The notes under the pieces: generated by a model | Databases searched by the model: none | What the model was told of the DNA's origin: nothing | What the model saw: the letters and a program-made list of their open reading frames with translations, nothing else | Assembly: GCA_029249345.1 (NCBI GenBank) | Contig: JAQWHM010000012.1 | Span: forward strand, 1 to 31,955 | Reading direction: 5' to 3' | Length of the DNA stretch: 31,955 bases | Source: UBA10348 sp002469915 | GTDB lineage: Bacteria; Bacteroidota; Rhodothermia; Rhodothermales; UBA10348 | Program-made: the position numbers and the translations under genes | Shown: positions 1 through 8,441 of the stretch, in pieces | Layout: each line of letters begins with the position of its first letter | How positions within the stretch are numbered: the first letter of the stretch is position 1

Positions 1-15
1 AAAGAATAAGCTCTT

Positions 16-46
16 TGCAATATAAGCCGCCCACTCTGCGTATACT
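16..46 (+). promoter_or_regulatory. Possible glpK promoter
   Basis: A TTGCAA hexamer at 16-21 and a TATACT hexamer at 41-46 lie 19 bp apart, slightly longer than the usual sigma-70 spacing. A transcript starting near 53 would leave about 27 nt of leader before the TTG start at 80. The upstream edge of the window cuts off the rest of the region, and promoters of this phylum often follow a different consensus, so this is a weak call. Confidence 0.25.
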
Positions 47-79
47 GTGTACGTATCGGTCACCATTCGCAGATATTCA

Positions 80-1570
80 TTGAAGTACATACTGGCACTC
101 GATCAGGGAACGACTAGCTCCCGAACCATCGTTTTTGATCATTCTGGATCTATTGTTGACGTAGACCAACAAGAATTCGATCAGATTTTTCCAGAGCCTG
201 GATGGGTGGAACACAACCCGATGTCCATCTGGGAGAGCCAATTGCAGACAACCCTCGGCGCAATGGAAAAAGCGGGCATTTCACCGTTCGACGTTGCAGG
301 TATTGGTATCACCAATCAGCGGGAAACCACTGTCGTTTGGGACCGCAGATCGGGCCAACCCGTTTATAACGCTATTGTCTGGCAGGATCGTAGAACGGCG
401 CCCTATTGCGATGAATTAAAGTCTCGCGACCTTGAATCGACGTTTACCGAACGAACTGGCCTCGTCCTTGACCCTTATTTCTCCGGAACCAAGGTGAATT
501 GGATACTTGAAAATGTGGCTGGAGCTCGCCAACTCGCTGATGATGGGCATCTCGCATTTGGAACGGTTGATTCTTGGCTGATCTGGAATTTAACCGGCGG
601 TAAACAGCATGTAACCGATCCCAGTAATGCCTCCCGCACATTGCTCTTTAATATCCAGGAAATGAAATGGGATGCTGATCTTTGTGCCATATTGAACGTG
701 CCAATGAGCATGCTTCCTCAAGTCATCCCCTCCAGTTCCAATAGCATTAAGACGGATCCCGATGTACTTGGTGCGTCAATTCCTATCGCCGGAATAGCTG
801 GGGATCAGCAAGCTGCACTTTTTGGACAAGCGTGCACGAAACAGGGCATGGTCAAAAACACGTACGGCACCGGTTGCTTTATGCTGATGAATACGGGCAC
901 GACTCCGGTCGCCTCCAAGAATAATCTACTGACGACGATCGCCTGGCAGCTTGGGGACATTACGACATACGCCCTTGAGGGCAGCGTATTTATCGGTGGC
1001 GCCTTAGTCCAATGGCTACGCGATGGCTTGAGTTTTGTAGAAGAGTCCTCCGAAATTGAAGCATTGGCCGAATCGGTGGATACCTCGGACGGCGTCGTCT
1101 TCGTTCCTGCCTTCACTGGTTTGGGAGCTCCTCATTGGGATCCGTACGCAAGAGGCGCCATGTTTGGCCTGACCAGAGGGACCACCAAAGCACACATTGC
1201 TAGAGCTGCGTTGGAAAGCATTGCGCTACAAGTAGTCGATGTAATCCATGCCATGGAAAAGGATGCGGGCCTCAAATTAGCCGAGCTCCGGGTGGACGGA
1301 GGCGCTAGTGCCAACAATCTGCTGATGCAGTTTCAATCTGACTTACTCGATTCTGATGTGCTCAGGCCGGGAATTCTTGAAACGACCGCGTTGGGCGCAG
1401 CCTATCTAGCGGGACTTGGAGTCGGCTTTTGGAGTGATGTGGACGAGCTAGCTGAGCAATGGCGAATTGAACACAGTTTTTCACCAAACATGTCACGAGA
1501 GAACGTCCAAACCCTAAAACAGAGTTGGGATAAGGCGCTAAATCGCTCAAAAGGATGGATGGCTGAATGA
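80..1570 (+). CDS. glpK: Glycerol kinase
   Basis: ATP-dependent kinase of the FGGY family that phosphorylates glycerol to sn-glycerol 3-phosphate in the cytoplasm. The N-terminal phosphate-binding motif ILALDQGTTSSR and the late FGGY signature TALGAAYLAGLGVGFW are both present, and the motif GTGCFMLMNTG in the middle is typical. An open frame exists from a GTG at 47, but homologues begin directly at KYILALDQGTTS. I therefore choose the TTG at 80, which gives 496 residues against about 500 for the family. No clear Shine-Dalgarno precedes either codon. The stop overlaps the start of glpD in an ATGA, which implies translational coupling and a shared transcript. No glycerol facilitator gene is visible; one could lie outside the window. 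Confidence 0.95.
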   Translation: MKYILALDQGTTSSRTIVFDHSGSIVDVDQQEFDQIFPEPGWVEHNPMSIWESQLQTTLGAMEKAGISPFDVAGIGITNQRETTVVWDRRSGQPVYNAIVWQDRRTAPYCDELKSRDLESTFTERTGLVLDPYFSGTKVNWILENVAGARQLADDGHLAFGTVDSWLIWNLTGGKQHVTDPSNASRTLLFNIQEMKWDADLCAILNVPMSMLPQVIPSSSNSIKTDPDVLGASIPIAGIAGDQQAALFGQACTKQGMVKNTYGTGCFMLMNTGTTPVASKNNLLTTIAWQLGDITTYALEGSVFIGGALVQWLRDGLSFVEESSEIEALAESVDTSDGVVFVPAFTGLGAPHWDPYARGAMFGLTRGTTKAHIARAALESIALQVVDVIHAMEKDAGLKLAELRVDGGASANNLLMQFQSDLLDSDVLRPGILETTALGAAYLAGLGVGFWSDVDELAEQWRIEHSFSPNMSRENVQTLKQSWDKALNRSKGWMAE

Positions 1571-3069
1571 ATCTGGGCAGAAATGAATTGCTTGAACACG
1601 TTCTCGCAACCGATGAGTGGGACGTAATCGTAGTAGGTGGTGGCGCTACCGGTCTTGGAACGGCTGTAGACTCAGCCCATCGTGGATATCGGACACTCTT
1701 ACTAGAGGCCCATGATTTTGGAAAGGGTACGTCCAGCCGTAGTACGAAACTCATCCATGGAGGCGTTCGCTATCTCCGACAGGGGAACGTCAAGATGGTG
1801 ATCAAGGCATTGCGGGAACGCGGGTATCTACTCAAGAACGCGTCTCACTTAGTGCACCCTCTACGATTCGTCATACCGTGCTATAGATGGTGGCATAAGC
1901 CTTGGTATGGGATTGGCATGAAGGTATATGACCTCTTGGCGCGCGCACTTGGCATAGATAACTCCGTGCTATTGAGCAAGGAAGAGACCTTAGCGTTTCT
2001 GCCAGGTCTCAGCCCAGATGGTTTGAAAGGCGGCGTCGCTTATTGGGATGGTCAATTTGACGATACGCGTATGCTGATTAGTCTAGCACGCACGTGTATT
2101 CAAGAAGGCGGTTTCCCACTCAATTACATGCGGGTTACAGACCTCATCAAGGAGAAGGGGCGTACTGTGGGCGTCCAAGTTAAAGACCTCGAATCCGGTC
2201 AAGAACACAGATTCAAGTCCCGTGTTGTCATTAACGCGACTGGCATTTTTACGGATGCGTTAAGAATCATGGACGCCCCTCGGACGAAGCCTATGATGCA
2301 TCCTGCTCAGGGCATTCATGTCGTGCTAGACCCGTCCGTGCTATCTCCTGATACGGCCGTTATGATTCCGAAAACAGATGATGGCCGAGTACTATTCGGC
2401 GTGCCGTGGCACGGCCACATTTTGCTCGGAACGACGGATACGTCTCTAGACCACATTGATGAGGAACCGAAGCCACTTGAGGAAGAAATCGACTATCTGT
2501 TGGACCATTTTGCTCGCTACACGGTGCGCCCCCCCAGCCGGGCAGACGTATTGAGTGTTTTTGCTGGTCTCCGTCCGCTTGTGCGATCTATCCGATCCGA
2601 GACGAAATCTATTTCTCGAGATCACACACTGAAAGTATCTAAATCAGGATTAGTTACGATCACGGGTGGCAAGTGGACCACGTATCGACAAATGGCGCAA
2701 GACACGGTCACACGCGCAGCCAAAACGGGTACGCTTCCTGCCAAGGCGTGCACTACCCGTTCCCTGAAACTCATAGAAGCTGAACCAATTGCCGAGCAAA
2801 CGCCCTTACACCCCGACCTACCGTACAGCGCTGCGGACGTTCGAAGGGCGGTACAATCTGAAATGGCTCGTACGCTCGAAGATGTATTAGCTAGACGCAC
2901 CCGAGCCTTATTTCTTAACGCTAGGGCGGCCACGGACATGCATCAAGAAGTCGCTTCCATCATGGCAGAGGAATTGGAATGGACCGAAGAACGCGTAAAA
3001 GAGGAATGCGCTGCTTTCCTTGAACTGGCTCAATCTTATTTGCCACCTCCCCACCCCAATGCTTCGTGA
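1567..3069 (+). CDS. glpD: Aerobic glycerol-3-phosphate dehydrogenase (FAD)
   Basis: Membrane-associated flavoenzyme that oxidises sn-glycerol 3-phosphate to dihydroxyacetone phosphate and passes electrons to quinone. Residues 20-31 carry the dinucleotide-binding motif (VGGGATGLG), followed by the GlpD hallmark GTSSRSTKLIHGGVRYL near 55-71. A second conserved block, LGTTDTSLDH, occurs in the substrate domain, and the C-terminal helical domain is complete. The length of 500 residues matches the family (about 500). The ATG overlaps the glpK stop by 4 nt, so the pair is very likely one operon taking glycerol to the triose phosphate pool. Confidence 0.96.
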   Translation: MNLGRNELLEHVLATDEWDVIVVGGGATGLGTAVDSAHRGYRTLLLEAHDFGKGTSSRSTKLIHGGVRYLRQGNVKMVIKALRERGYLLKNASHLVHPLRFVIPCYRWWHKPWYGIGMKVYDLLARALGIDNSVLLSKEETLAFLPGLSPDGLKGGVAYWDGQFDDTRMLISLARTCIQEGGFPLNYMRVTDLIKEKGRTVGVQVKDLESGQEHRFKSRVVINATGIFTDALRIMDAPRTKPMMHPAQGIHVVLDPSVLSPDTAVMIPKTDDGRVLFGVPWHGHILLGTTDTSLDHIDEEPKPLEEEIDYLLDHFARYTVRPPSRADVLSVFAGLRPLVRSIRSETKSISRDHTLKVSKSGLVTITGGKWTTYRQMAQDTVTRAAKTGTLPAKACTTRSLKLIEAEPIAEQTPLHPDLPYSAADVRRAVQSEMARTLEDVLARRTRALFLNARAATDMHQEVASIMAEELEWTEERVKEECAAFLELAQSYLPPPHPNAS

Positions 3070-3136
3070 TGAATTGGACTCTTTCCTTCTATTTTGATTC
3101 TTTTGATTCGGATGCACAAGAAATCAGCCTAACCTC

Positions 3137-3979
3137 ATGGTAAACATAGACTTGCAGGGCCACCGAGGCGCTCGCGGATTGCTACCCGAGAACACGATTC
3201 CAGCCTTTCTAAAAGCAATGGAGTTTGAAGTACAAACGCTTGAGCTAGATCTTGCGATTGACGTCGAGGGAAACGTGATCGTATCTCATGAACCTTGGAT
3301 GTCGGCTGTAATCTGTTCACACCCGGACGGTTCTCCTGTATCAGAAGATGAGCAGAAAGATCTCAAGATTTGGGAAATGACATTCGAGCAGATACAATCC
3401 TATGATTGCGGGATGCGCGGACACTCCGAATTCCCGAAGCAAACCCCCATCGCGGCCACCAAACCAAAACTAACCGACGTATTCACGGCCGTCAAACAAG
3501 TTGCGACTGAAGCATCCTCAGAACTTCCTGCATTCAATATTGAAATCAAATCCTCAGCGGCTGGAGACGGGGTTTTACACCCTCCCGTGAATGAGTTTGT
3601 GAGCCGCGCTCTAGAAACAATTAAGAGCAACTACCCACTACATTTAATCACCATTCAGGCTTTTGATGCACGAGCTTTGGAACGGGTCCATGATCTAGAA
3701 CCGGACATCGCTATTAGCTGGTTAGTAGGGAACGAAGATGGATGGAAAGCCAATATGGACCAGTTGACCTTTATTCCTGACGTGTACAGTCCTGCGTTCC
3801 GTCTCATAGATTCCTCACTCGTCTCATCTGTCCACGAGGCTGGCATGCTTCTCATTCCTTGGACGGTCAATGAAGTGCAGGATATGCGCGATGTGATCGA
3901 TTTGGGAGTAGATGGCTTTATTACCGATTACCCAGACCGTGGAAGAGCTTTACTTGACGAACTGATTCAAGAAGACTAA
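3137..3979 (+). CDS. Glycerophosphodiester phosphodiesterase, cytoplasmic type
   Basis: Hydrolyses glycerophosphodiesters, the deacylated phospholipid head groups, to sn-glycerol 3-phosphate and an alcohol. The GDPD family signature is clear: HRGARGLLPENT at 9-20 (catalytic His9, Arg10, Glu18), ELD at 36-38 (metal ligands) and HEP at 51-53 (second catalytic His). The C-terminal part shows the usual barrel end, with the IPWTVN motif near 242 and then DGFITDYPD. There is no signal peptide, so the enzyme resembles UgpQ rather than periplasmic GlpQ. It begins 67 nt after glpD on the same strand, and its product is the GlpD substrate, so joint expression is plausible. Confidence 0.9.
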   Translation: MVNIDLQGHRGARGLLPENTIPAFLKAMEFEVQTLELDLAIDVEGNVIVSHEPWMSAVICSHPDGSPVSEDEQKDLKIWEMTFEQIQSYDCGMRGHSEFPKQTPIAATKPKLTDVFTAVKQVATEASSELPAFNIEIKSSAAGDGVLHPPVNEFVSRALETIKSNYPLHLITIQAFDARALERVHDLEPDIAISWLVGNEDGWKANMDQLTFIPDVYSPAFRLIDSSLVSSVHEAGMLLIPWTVNEVQDMRDVIDLGVDGFITDYPDRGRALLDELIQED

Positions 3980-4081
3980 GACACCGAATTGTAAAGGGAC
4001 TCATCGTAGCATTCGTTAAGCTTCCCTGTGGATCGGACACTGATCATAGGCGTGTAAGCGCAACCCAAACCCGTACAGAAC

Positions 4082-5896
4082 ATGTCTGCTGCTTCAAAAA
4101 GCGAAAAGAAACCAAAGAAAATGTCTGCTACCTGGCGGGAAGCCCGCCAATTAATGTGGACCCACCGGAAAAAGCTCGCATTCGGTTTTTTCCTGATGGT
4201 TATTAACCGCCTTAGTGGATTCGTCCTACCCTACGGATCCAAGTATCTGATTGACACGGTCTTAGCTGAAAACCAATTGGACATGTTGTGGCCTCTCGCA
4301 CTAGCAGTCGGGGGAGCGACCATTTTGGGAGCCATAACTAATTTTTCGCTGTCACAAATTATCAGCGTTACGGCTCAAGCTGCAATCATGGACATGCGGC
4401 GGCGAGTTCAAGCCCATGTAACTCGTCTTCCAGTGAGCTACTTTGACGGTACGAAGTCTGGAGTGCTGATTTCACGGATTATGACGGATGCCGAAGGAAT
4501 CAGAAATTTGGTGGGGACGGGAATCGTCCAATTAGTCGGCGGTTTGTTCACCGCAACCATCGCTTTGATTGCGTTGTTCTATATCAATTGGGTTTTGACG
4601 TCCGCAACGCTCGGATTCCTCTTGCTTTTCGGAGTAGGAATGGCCGCTGCCTTCAAACGCTTGCGCCCTCTTTTTCGCGAGCGCGGAGAGATTAACTCTC
4701 AAGTAACGGGCCGCCTCAACGAAACGTTGAATGGCATCCGAATCGTCAAAGCGTACGGGGTTGAAGCACGTGAACAGTCCGTGTTTGCGATGGGCGTGGA
4801 CGAACTCTTCCAGAATGTGAAGAAGTCCATTACGGGCGTTGCCGCCATATCAACTTTCGCAGGAATCGTCATTGGCGTGGTCGGGATTCTCATGATCACG
4901 GTAGGTGGGAATTCCATTGCCTCTGGTACCATGACGATGGGAGATTTCGTCATGTACATCTTCCTCGTTGGCCTTTTAGCGGCTCCAATCGTTCAAATGG
5001 CATCTATTGGAACGCAGGTTTCTGAAGCGTTCGCCGGTCTAGACCGAATCCGCGAGTTGATGGACATGGAGACAGAAGACGAAGAGGACGAGCGTAAAGC
5101 CACACTTTTAAACGTTAATGGTGACATTAGACTCGAAAATGTGCATTTTTCCTACGAGGAGGATGTACCCGTACTCCGTGGCGTTTCGTTAAACGCCCCG
5201 GCAGGTAGTACAACGGCACTGGTCGGAAGCTCAGGTTCAGGAAAAAGTACGTTAGTTAGCCTGGTCATGGCCTTCAATCGTCCAGATAGCGGTCATCTTT
5301 TGATCGATGGGCAGAACATAGACGAAGTTAAACTGACCGATTTCCGCTCGCACTTGGGCGTGGTCATGCAGGAAAACTTTCTTTTTGACGGTACCGTTGC
5401 AGATAACATTCGATTTGCTCGACCTGATGCTTCGCCAGAGGAGGTAGAGCGCGTCGCAAAGCTTGCACATTGCCACTTGTTCATCTCTGACTTCCCAGAC
5501 AAGTACGATACCGTAGTTGGCGAGCGCGGCGTCAAATTATCAGGTGGTCAAAGACAGCGCATTGCCATTGCGCGAGCCATTTTGGCTGATCCCCGGATTC
5601 TGATTCTGGACGAGGCCACATCGAGCTTGGATAGCGAAAGCGAAGCCCTCATCCAAGCTGGTTTTGCCAGCTTGAGAAAAGGCCGAACCACCTTTGTTAT
5701 TGCTCATCGCTTATCCACGATTCGAAGTGCCGATCAGATTGTGGTGCTCGAAGAAGGTGAAGTAGTTGAGTGCGGTACCCATGCTGAACTAATGCTTCAA
5801 GAAGGACGCTACAAAGATTTACACGACCAGCAATATGCCTGGGAGGAAAATCTTTTTGTGAATCCGGGTGAAGACTACACGCCTCCGAATACCTGA
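4082..5896 (+). CDS. ABC exporter, fused permease and ATPase (MsbA-like)
   Basis: Half-transporter with an N-terminal six-helix membrane domain (about residues 30-320) and a C-terminal nucleotide-binding domain. Visible ATPase motifs are Walker A GSSGSGKST (382-390), the Q-loop VMQENFLFDG (428-437), the signature LSGGQ (486-490), Walker B ILILDEA (506-512) and the H-loop histidine at 542. The product should homodimerise in the inner membrane. MsbA-type members move lipid A, other lipids or drugs, and the substrate cannot be read from sequence. The length of 604 residues is normal. The gene starts 102 nt after the phosphodiesterase gene, and the next gene begins 4 nt after its stop. Confidence 0.92.
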   Translation: MSAASKSEKKPKKMSATWREARQLMWTHRKKLAFGFFLMVINRLSGFVLPYGSKYLIDTVLAENQLDMLWPLALAVGGATILGAITNFSLSQIISVTAQAAIMDMRRRVQAHVTRLPVSYFDGTKSGVLISRIMTDAEGIRNLVGTGIVQLVGGLFTATIALIALFYINWVLTSATLGFLLLFGVGMAAAFKRLRPLFRERGEINSQVTGRLNETLNGIRIVKAYGVEAREQSVFAMGVDELFQNVKKSITGVAAISTFAGIVIGVVGILMITVGGNSIASGTMTMGDFVMYIFLVGLLAAPIVQMASIGTQVSEAFAGLDRIRELMDMETEDEEDERKATLLNVNGDIRLENVHFSYEEDVPVLRGVSLNAPAGSTTALVGSSGSGKSTLVSLVMAFNRPDSGHLLIDGQNIDEVKLTDFRSHLGVVMQENFLFDGTVADNIRFARPDASPEEVERVAKLAHCHLFISDFPDKYDTVVGERGVKLSGGQRQRIAIARAILADPRILILDEATSSLDSESEALIQAGFASLRKGRTTFVIAHRLSTIRSADQIVVLEEGEVVECGTHAELMLQEGRYKDLHDQQYAWEENLFVNPGEDYTPPNT

Positions 5897-5900
5897 GTTC

Positions 5901-6425
5901 ATGTCCCGAGCATTCGTTAAAGAAGATGCCCCTGATGGGGTGGTCTATATCCCACCTCGCGCTCCGCTTCCAGCGGGTGCCGTGAACTTTGTGACGCCCG
6001 TTGGCATCGCACTTCTAAAGTCAGAGATGACTGAATTAGAAGCGGAGCGCGAGCTCCTCAAAAAAGGCGACAAGGAAAACGCAGATCGCAATCGTGCTTT
6101 GACCATTGCGCGAGGGAAGATTAAGGACTTAAATGAACGCATTGTAGGCGCAAAACTGGTTTTAGGTAGTGATCAGCCCAAAGACGAGGTACGGTTTGGC
6201 GCAACGGTAAAGGTTGAAACCAAAAAAGGACGCCAAGTAGGGTTAAAGCGAACCCTATCTATTGTAGGAGTTGACGAAGCAGACATAACCGCTTTCAAGG
6301 TAGGATACATAGCGCCTATTGCCCGCTCACTAACGGGCCTACATTTGGGAGAATCTGCCATTCTCATGATGGGTGGTGTAGAAGAAACCTTGGAAGTAGT
6401 TCAGATTTCTTACCACTCAGACTGA
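5901..6425 (+). CDS. GreA/GreB-family transcription elongation factor
   Basis: Predicted RNA polymerase secondary-channel factor. The start at 5901 gives MSRAFVKED, the usual beginning of this Gre subgroup; an in-frame ATG at 5868 would add 11 residues overlapping the ABC gene and is less likely. Residues 1-30 form a proline-rich lead. Residues 32-86 make an antiparallel coiled coil with an acidic tip (GDKENAD at 56-62), and residues 94-174 are the FKBP-like domain with the DEVRFGATV and IAPIARSLTG blocks. Compared with E. coli GreA the first helix is about nine residues shorter and the second about four shorter, so the finger may not reach the polymerase active site in the same way. The gap to the ABC gene is 4 nt. 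Confidence 0.85.
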   Translation: MSRAFVKEDAPDGVVYIPPRAPLPAGAVNFVTPVGIALLKSEMTELEAERELLKKGDKENADRNRALTIARGKIKDLNERIVGAKLVLGSDQPKDEVRFGATVKVETKKGRQVGLKRTLSIVGVDEADITAFKVGYIAPIARSLTGLHLGESAILMMGGVEETLEVVQISYHSD

Positions 6426-6555
6426 GATCTGGCCAAATTGCTCGGAACATAACCAACTGTTTTCGTTGCAAATGTCGGCGCTGACAAGTACCCTGCGCCA
6501 TCCGGAGTCCGCCTCACGGGTATCCCAAGCCAATCGATTCTTATCTTAAGGTGTG

Positions 6556-8376
6556 ATGTCTAACGCTCATTCGTTCCACATCCCAGTAATGGGAACAGGT
6601 TTTACCATTGATACGCCGCTCAACGTTTCGCACTTGGGCATCAATTCAGTCATCTCGCTAGTTGATGACATCTTGCTGGAGAAGCTCCGGAAGATGTATT
6701 CAGAGCAGTTCCAACTGCCCTATCAAGAGATTACCAAAACCGATGATGATTTTCGTGCCAAGCGAATTACGTCCTATCTGAATCTCATTAATGACCTGGC
6801 GAAGGAGAAGTTCGAAGAGTTAAAGTCTGTAACGGCCGAAAAAAGCGACGAAATTGCGAGCTACATCGCGATGCTACCGGACGTTTCTGACATTAAACGC
6901 AGATTCGAGATTTTCAAGACATCTCATTACACTCCGGGAGATTTCACCGAGTGGCTTAGAGAGCACTTGAAGATGGGCTCCATTGACGTCAACATTATGA
7001 CGAAACTGGACAAAGCTAATTATTTGAAAGGCGAACGCCTTCCTCAACAGTTTAATGATGCTCACGCCGCCGTGCGGGGCTTTGCCCAAAGCGACCTTTC
7101 CTCCTCCCTGATACTATCTGCTGGCATGAGCCCACGATTGTATGGTTATCTGGAAGAGTTCGACGATTTCTATCCAGACGCAGCGGGCCAAATCAAGAAA
7201 AAAGTTGTGCTCAAAGTGAGCGACTATCGTTCTGCGTTCATCCAAGGGAAGTTTCTAGCAAAGAAGGGAATTTGGGTGACCGAATACAGAATTGAATCAG
7301 GCCTGAATTGTGGAGGGCATGCCTTTGCTACTCAGGGCCTTCTGTTAGGTCCCATTTTGGCTGAATTCAAGAATCATCGCCAAGATCTCATTGATTCCGT
7401 TCATGCCATTCTGGTAGGAGCACTTGAGGCCAAAGGTCGGCCGGTACCCTCTTCTCCACTGCCGATGCTGATCACCGCTCAAGGAGGTGTTGGTACCGCA
7501 GAAGAACACACGTTCTTACTCGAAGAATATGGAATGGACTCGGTCGGATGGGGTTCTCCTTTCCTACTCGTGGATGAAGTGACTACTGTCGACGAGTTCA
7601 CACGATCTCAGCTATCAGCGGCTACCGAGAAGGATCTATACCTGAGTAATATTTCCCCGCTTGGCGTTCCCTTCAACAGTTTGAGAGGAAACACCCAAGA
7701 TGTAGTCAAGCAGGCATTAATTGACAAGGGAAAACCTGGAAGCTCCTGCCCAAAGAAGTTTTTGGTTTCGAATACAGAGTACACGGATCAACACATCTGT
7801 ACCGCCTCCAGACAATACCAGCATTTAAAGCTGCAGGAATTAGAGGCAGCGGGCCTCTCAGAGGAAGAACTCAACAAGCGGCGAGATAAAGTGGTTGACA
7901 AGTCCTGCCTTTGTATTGGATTAGGGACTACTGCTTTATTGACCAACGACCTAAATACTAAGATTGAAGGCACGGGCGTTTCCGTGTGCCCCGGTCCCAA
8001 CATTGCCTATTTTTCGGATAGACCCAGTCTGCGCAACATGGTCGATCACATTTATGGTCGGGTCAACATCATGCATCGTCCGGATCGCCCCAATATGTTT
8101 GTCAAGGAGTTGTTTCTTTATCTAGACTACCTGAAAGATCAAATTCAGGAATCCTCAGAAGATCTAAACCGAAAGCAACAAAAGTTTTTTACCGCCTTCA
8201 CTGAAAATCTTGATGAAGGAATTCGGTATTACCAGGATGTATTCAAAGAGATGAAGCACACCTTCTTGGACTCAAAGGATCGGGTATTAAAGGACCTCGT
8301 AGTCGGACGTGAACAGCTAGACCTTTTAGCCAAAGAAATCGAAACCCGTGTTGCAGAGGAAGCCGAACTCGCTTAG
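6556..8376 (+). CDS. Conserved-looking protein of unknown function, possibly a TIM-barrel flavoenzyme with a cysteine cluster
   Basis: I do not recognise a named family. The AAGG at 6548-6551 fits the ATG at 6556 better than the GTG just before it. Residue numbers here count from that GTG. An N-terminal PVMGTGFTIDTP block, NCGGHAFA (252-259) and ITAQGGVGTAEEH (307-319) followed by a D-S-V-G-W-G-S-P stretch resemble, in order, the phosphate- and FMN-binding loops of nitronate monooxygenase/IMPDH-type barrels. The second half adds Cys399, Cys416, Cys452, Cys454 and Cys479 in SCP, ICT, SCLC and VCPGPN contexts, spacing that could hold an iron-sulfur cluster. The last 100 residues look helical. 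There is no signal peptide, so it should be cytoplasmic. Function is unknown. Confidence 0.7.
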   Translation: MSNAHSFHIPVMGTGFTIDTPLNVSHLGINSVISLVDDILLEKLRKMYSEQFQLPYQEITKTDDDFRAKRITSYLNLINDLAKEKFEELKSVTAEKSDEIASYIAMLPDVSDIKRRFEIFKTSHYTPGDFTEWLREHLKMGSIDVNIMTKLDKANYLKGERLPQQFNDAHAAVRGFAQSDLSSSLILSAGMSPRLYGYLEEFDDFYPDAAGQIKKKVVLKVSDYRSAFIQGKFLAKKGIWVTEYRIESGLNCGGHAFATQGLLLGPILAEFKNHRQDLIDSVHAILVGALEAKGRPVPSSPLPMLITAQGGVGTAEEHTFLLEEYGMDSVGWGSPFLLVDEVTTVDEFTRSQLSAATEKDLYLSNISPLGVPFNSLRGNTQDVVKQALIDKGKPGSSCPKKFLVSNTEYTDQHICTASRQYQHLKLQELEAAGLSEEELNKRRDKVVDKSCLCIGLGTTALLTNDLNTKIEGTGVSVCPGPNIAYFSDRPSLRNMVDHIYGRVNIMHRPDRPNMFVKELFLYLDYLKDQIQESSEDLNRKQQKFFTAFTENLDEGIRYYQDVFKEMKHTFLDSKDRVLKDLVVGREQLDLLAKEIETRVAEEAELA

Positions 8377-8380
8377 GTTC

Positions 8381-8430
8381 TTGGAATGGTGCCGCCAGGT
8401 GGCAAAACCGGTGATTAAATTCCATTCCAA
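8381..8430 (+). other. Nested inverted repeat between the unknown gene and the M16 gene
   Basis: TTGGAATGG at 8381-8389 is the exact reverse complement of CCATTCCAA at 8422-8430. Just inside the left arm, TGCCGCC and GGTGGCA can pair with one G-U. The structure fills most of the 65-nt gap. No T-run follows, so it is not a convincing intrinsic terminator. It may be an mRNA-processing or stability element, or chance. Confidence 0.35.
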
Positions 8431-8441
8431 TTCCTCCTCCG

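Noticed and set aside
1132..1754. Minus-strand open frames of 61-130 codons opposite glpK and the start of glpD
   Set aside because: No family features, wholly covered by coding sequence on the other strand, and no promoter or ribosome site.
6477..6512. Possible GGCGC/GCGCC hairpin in the gap before the unknown 606-residue protein
   Set aside because: Only five base pairs around a long loop and no T-run; too weak to call a terminator or regulatory element.
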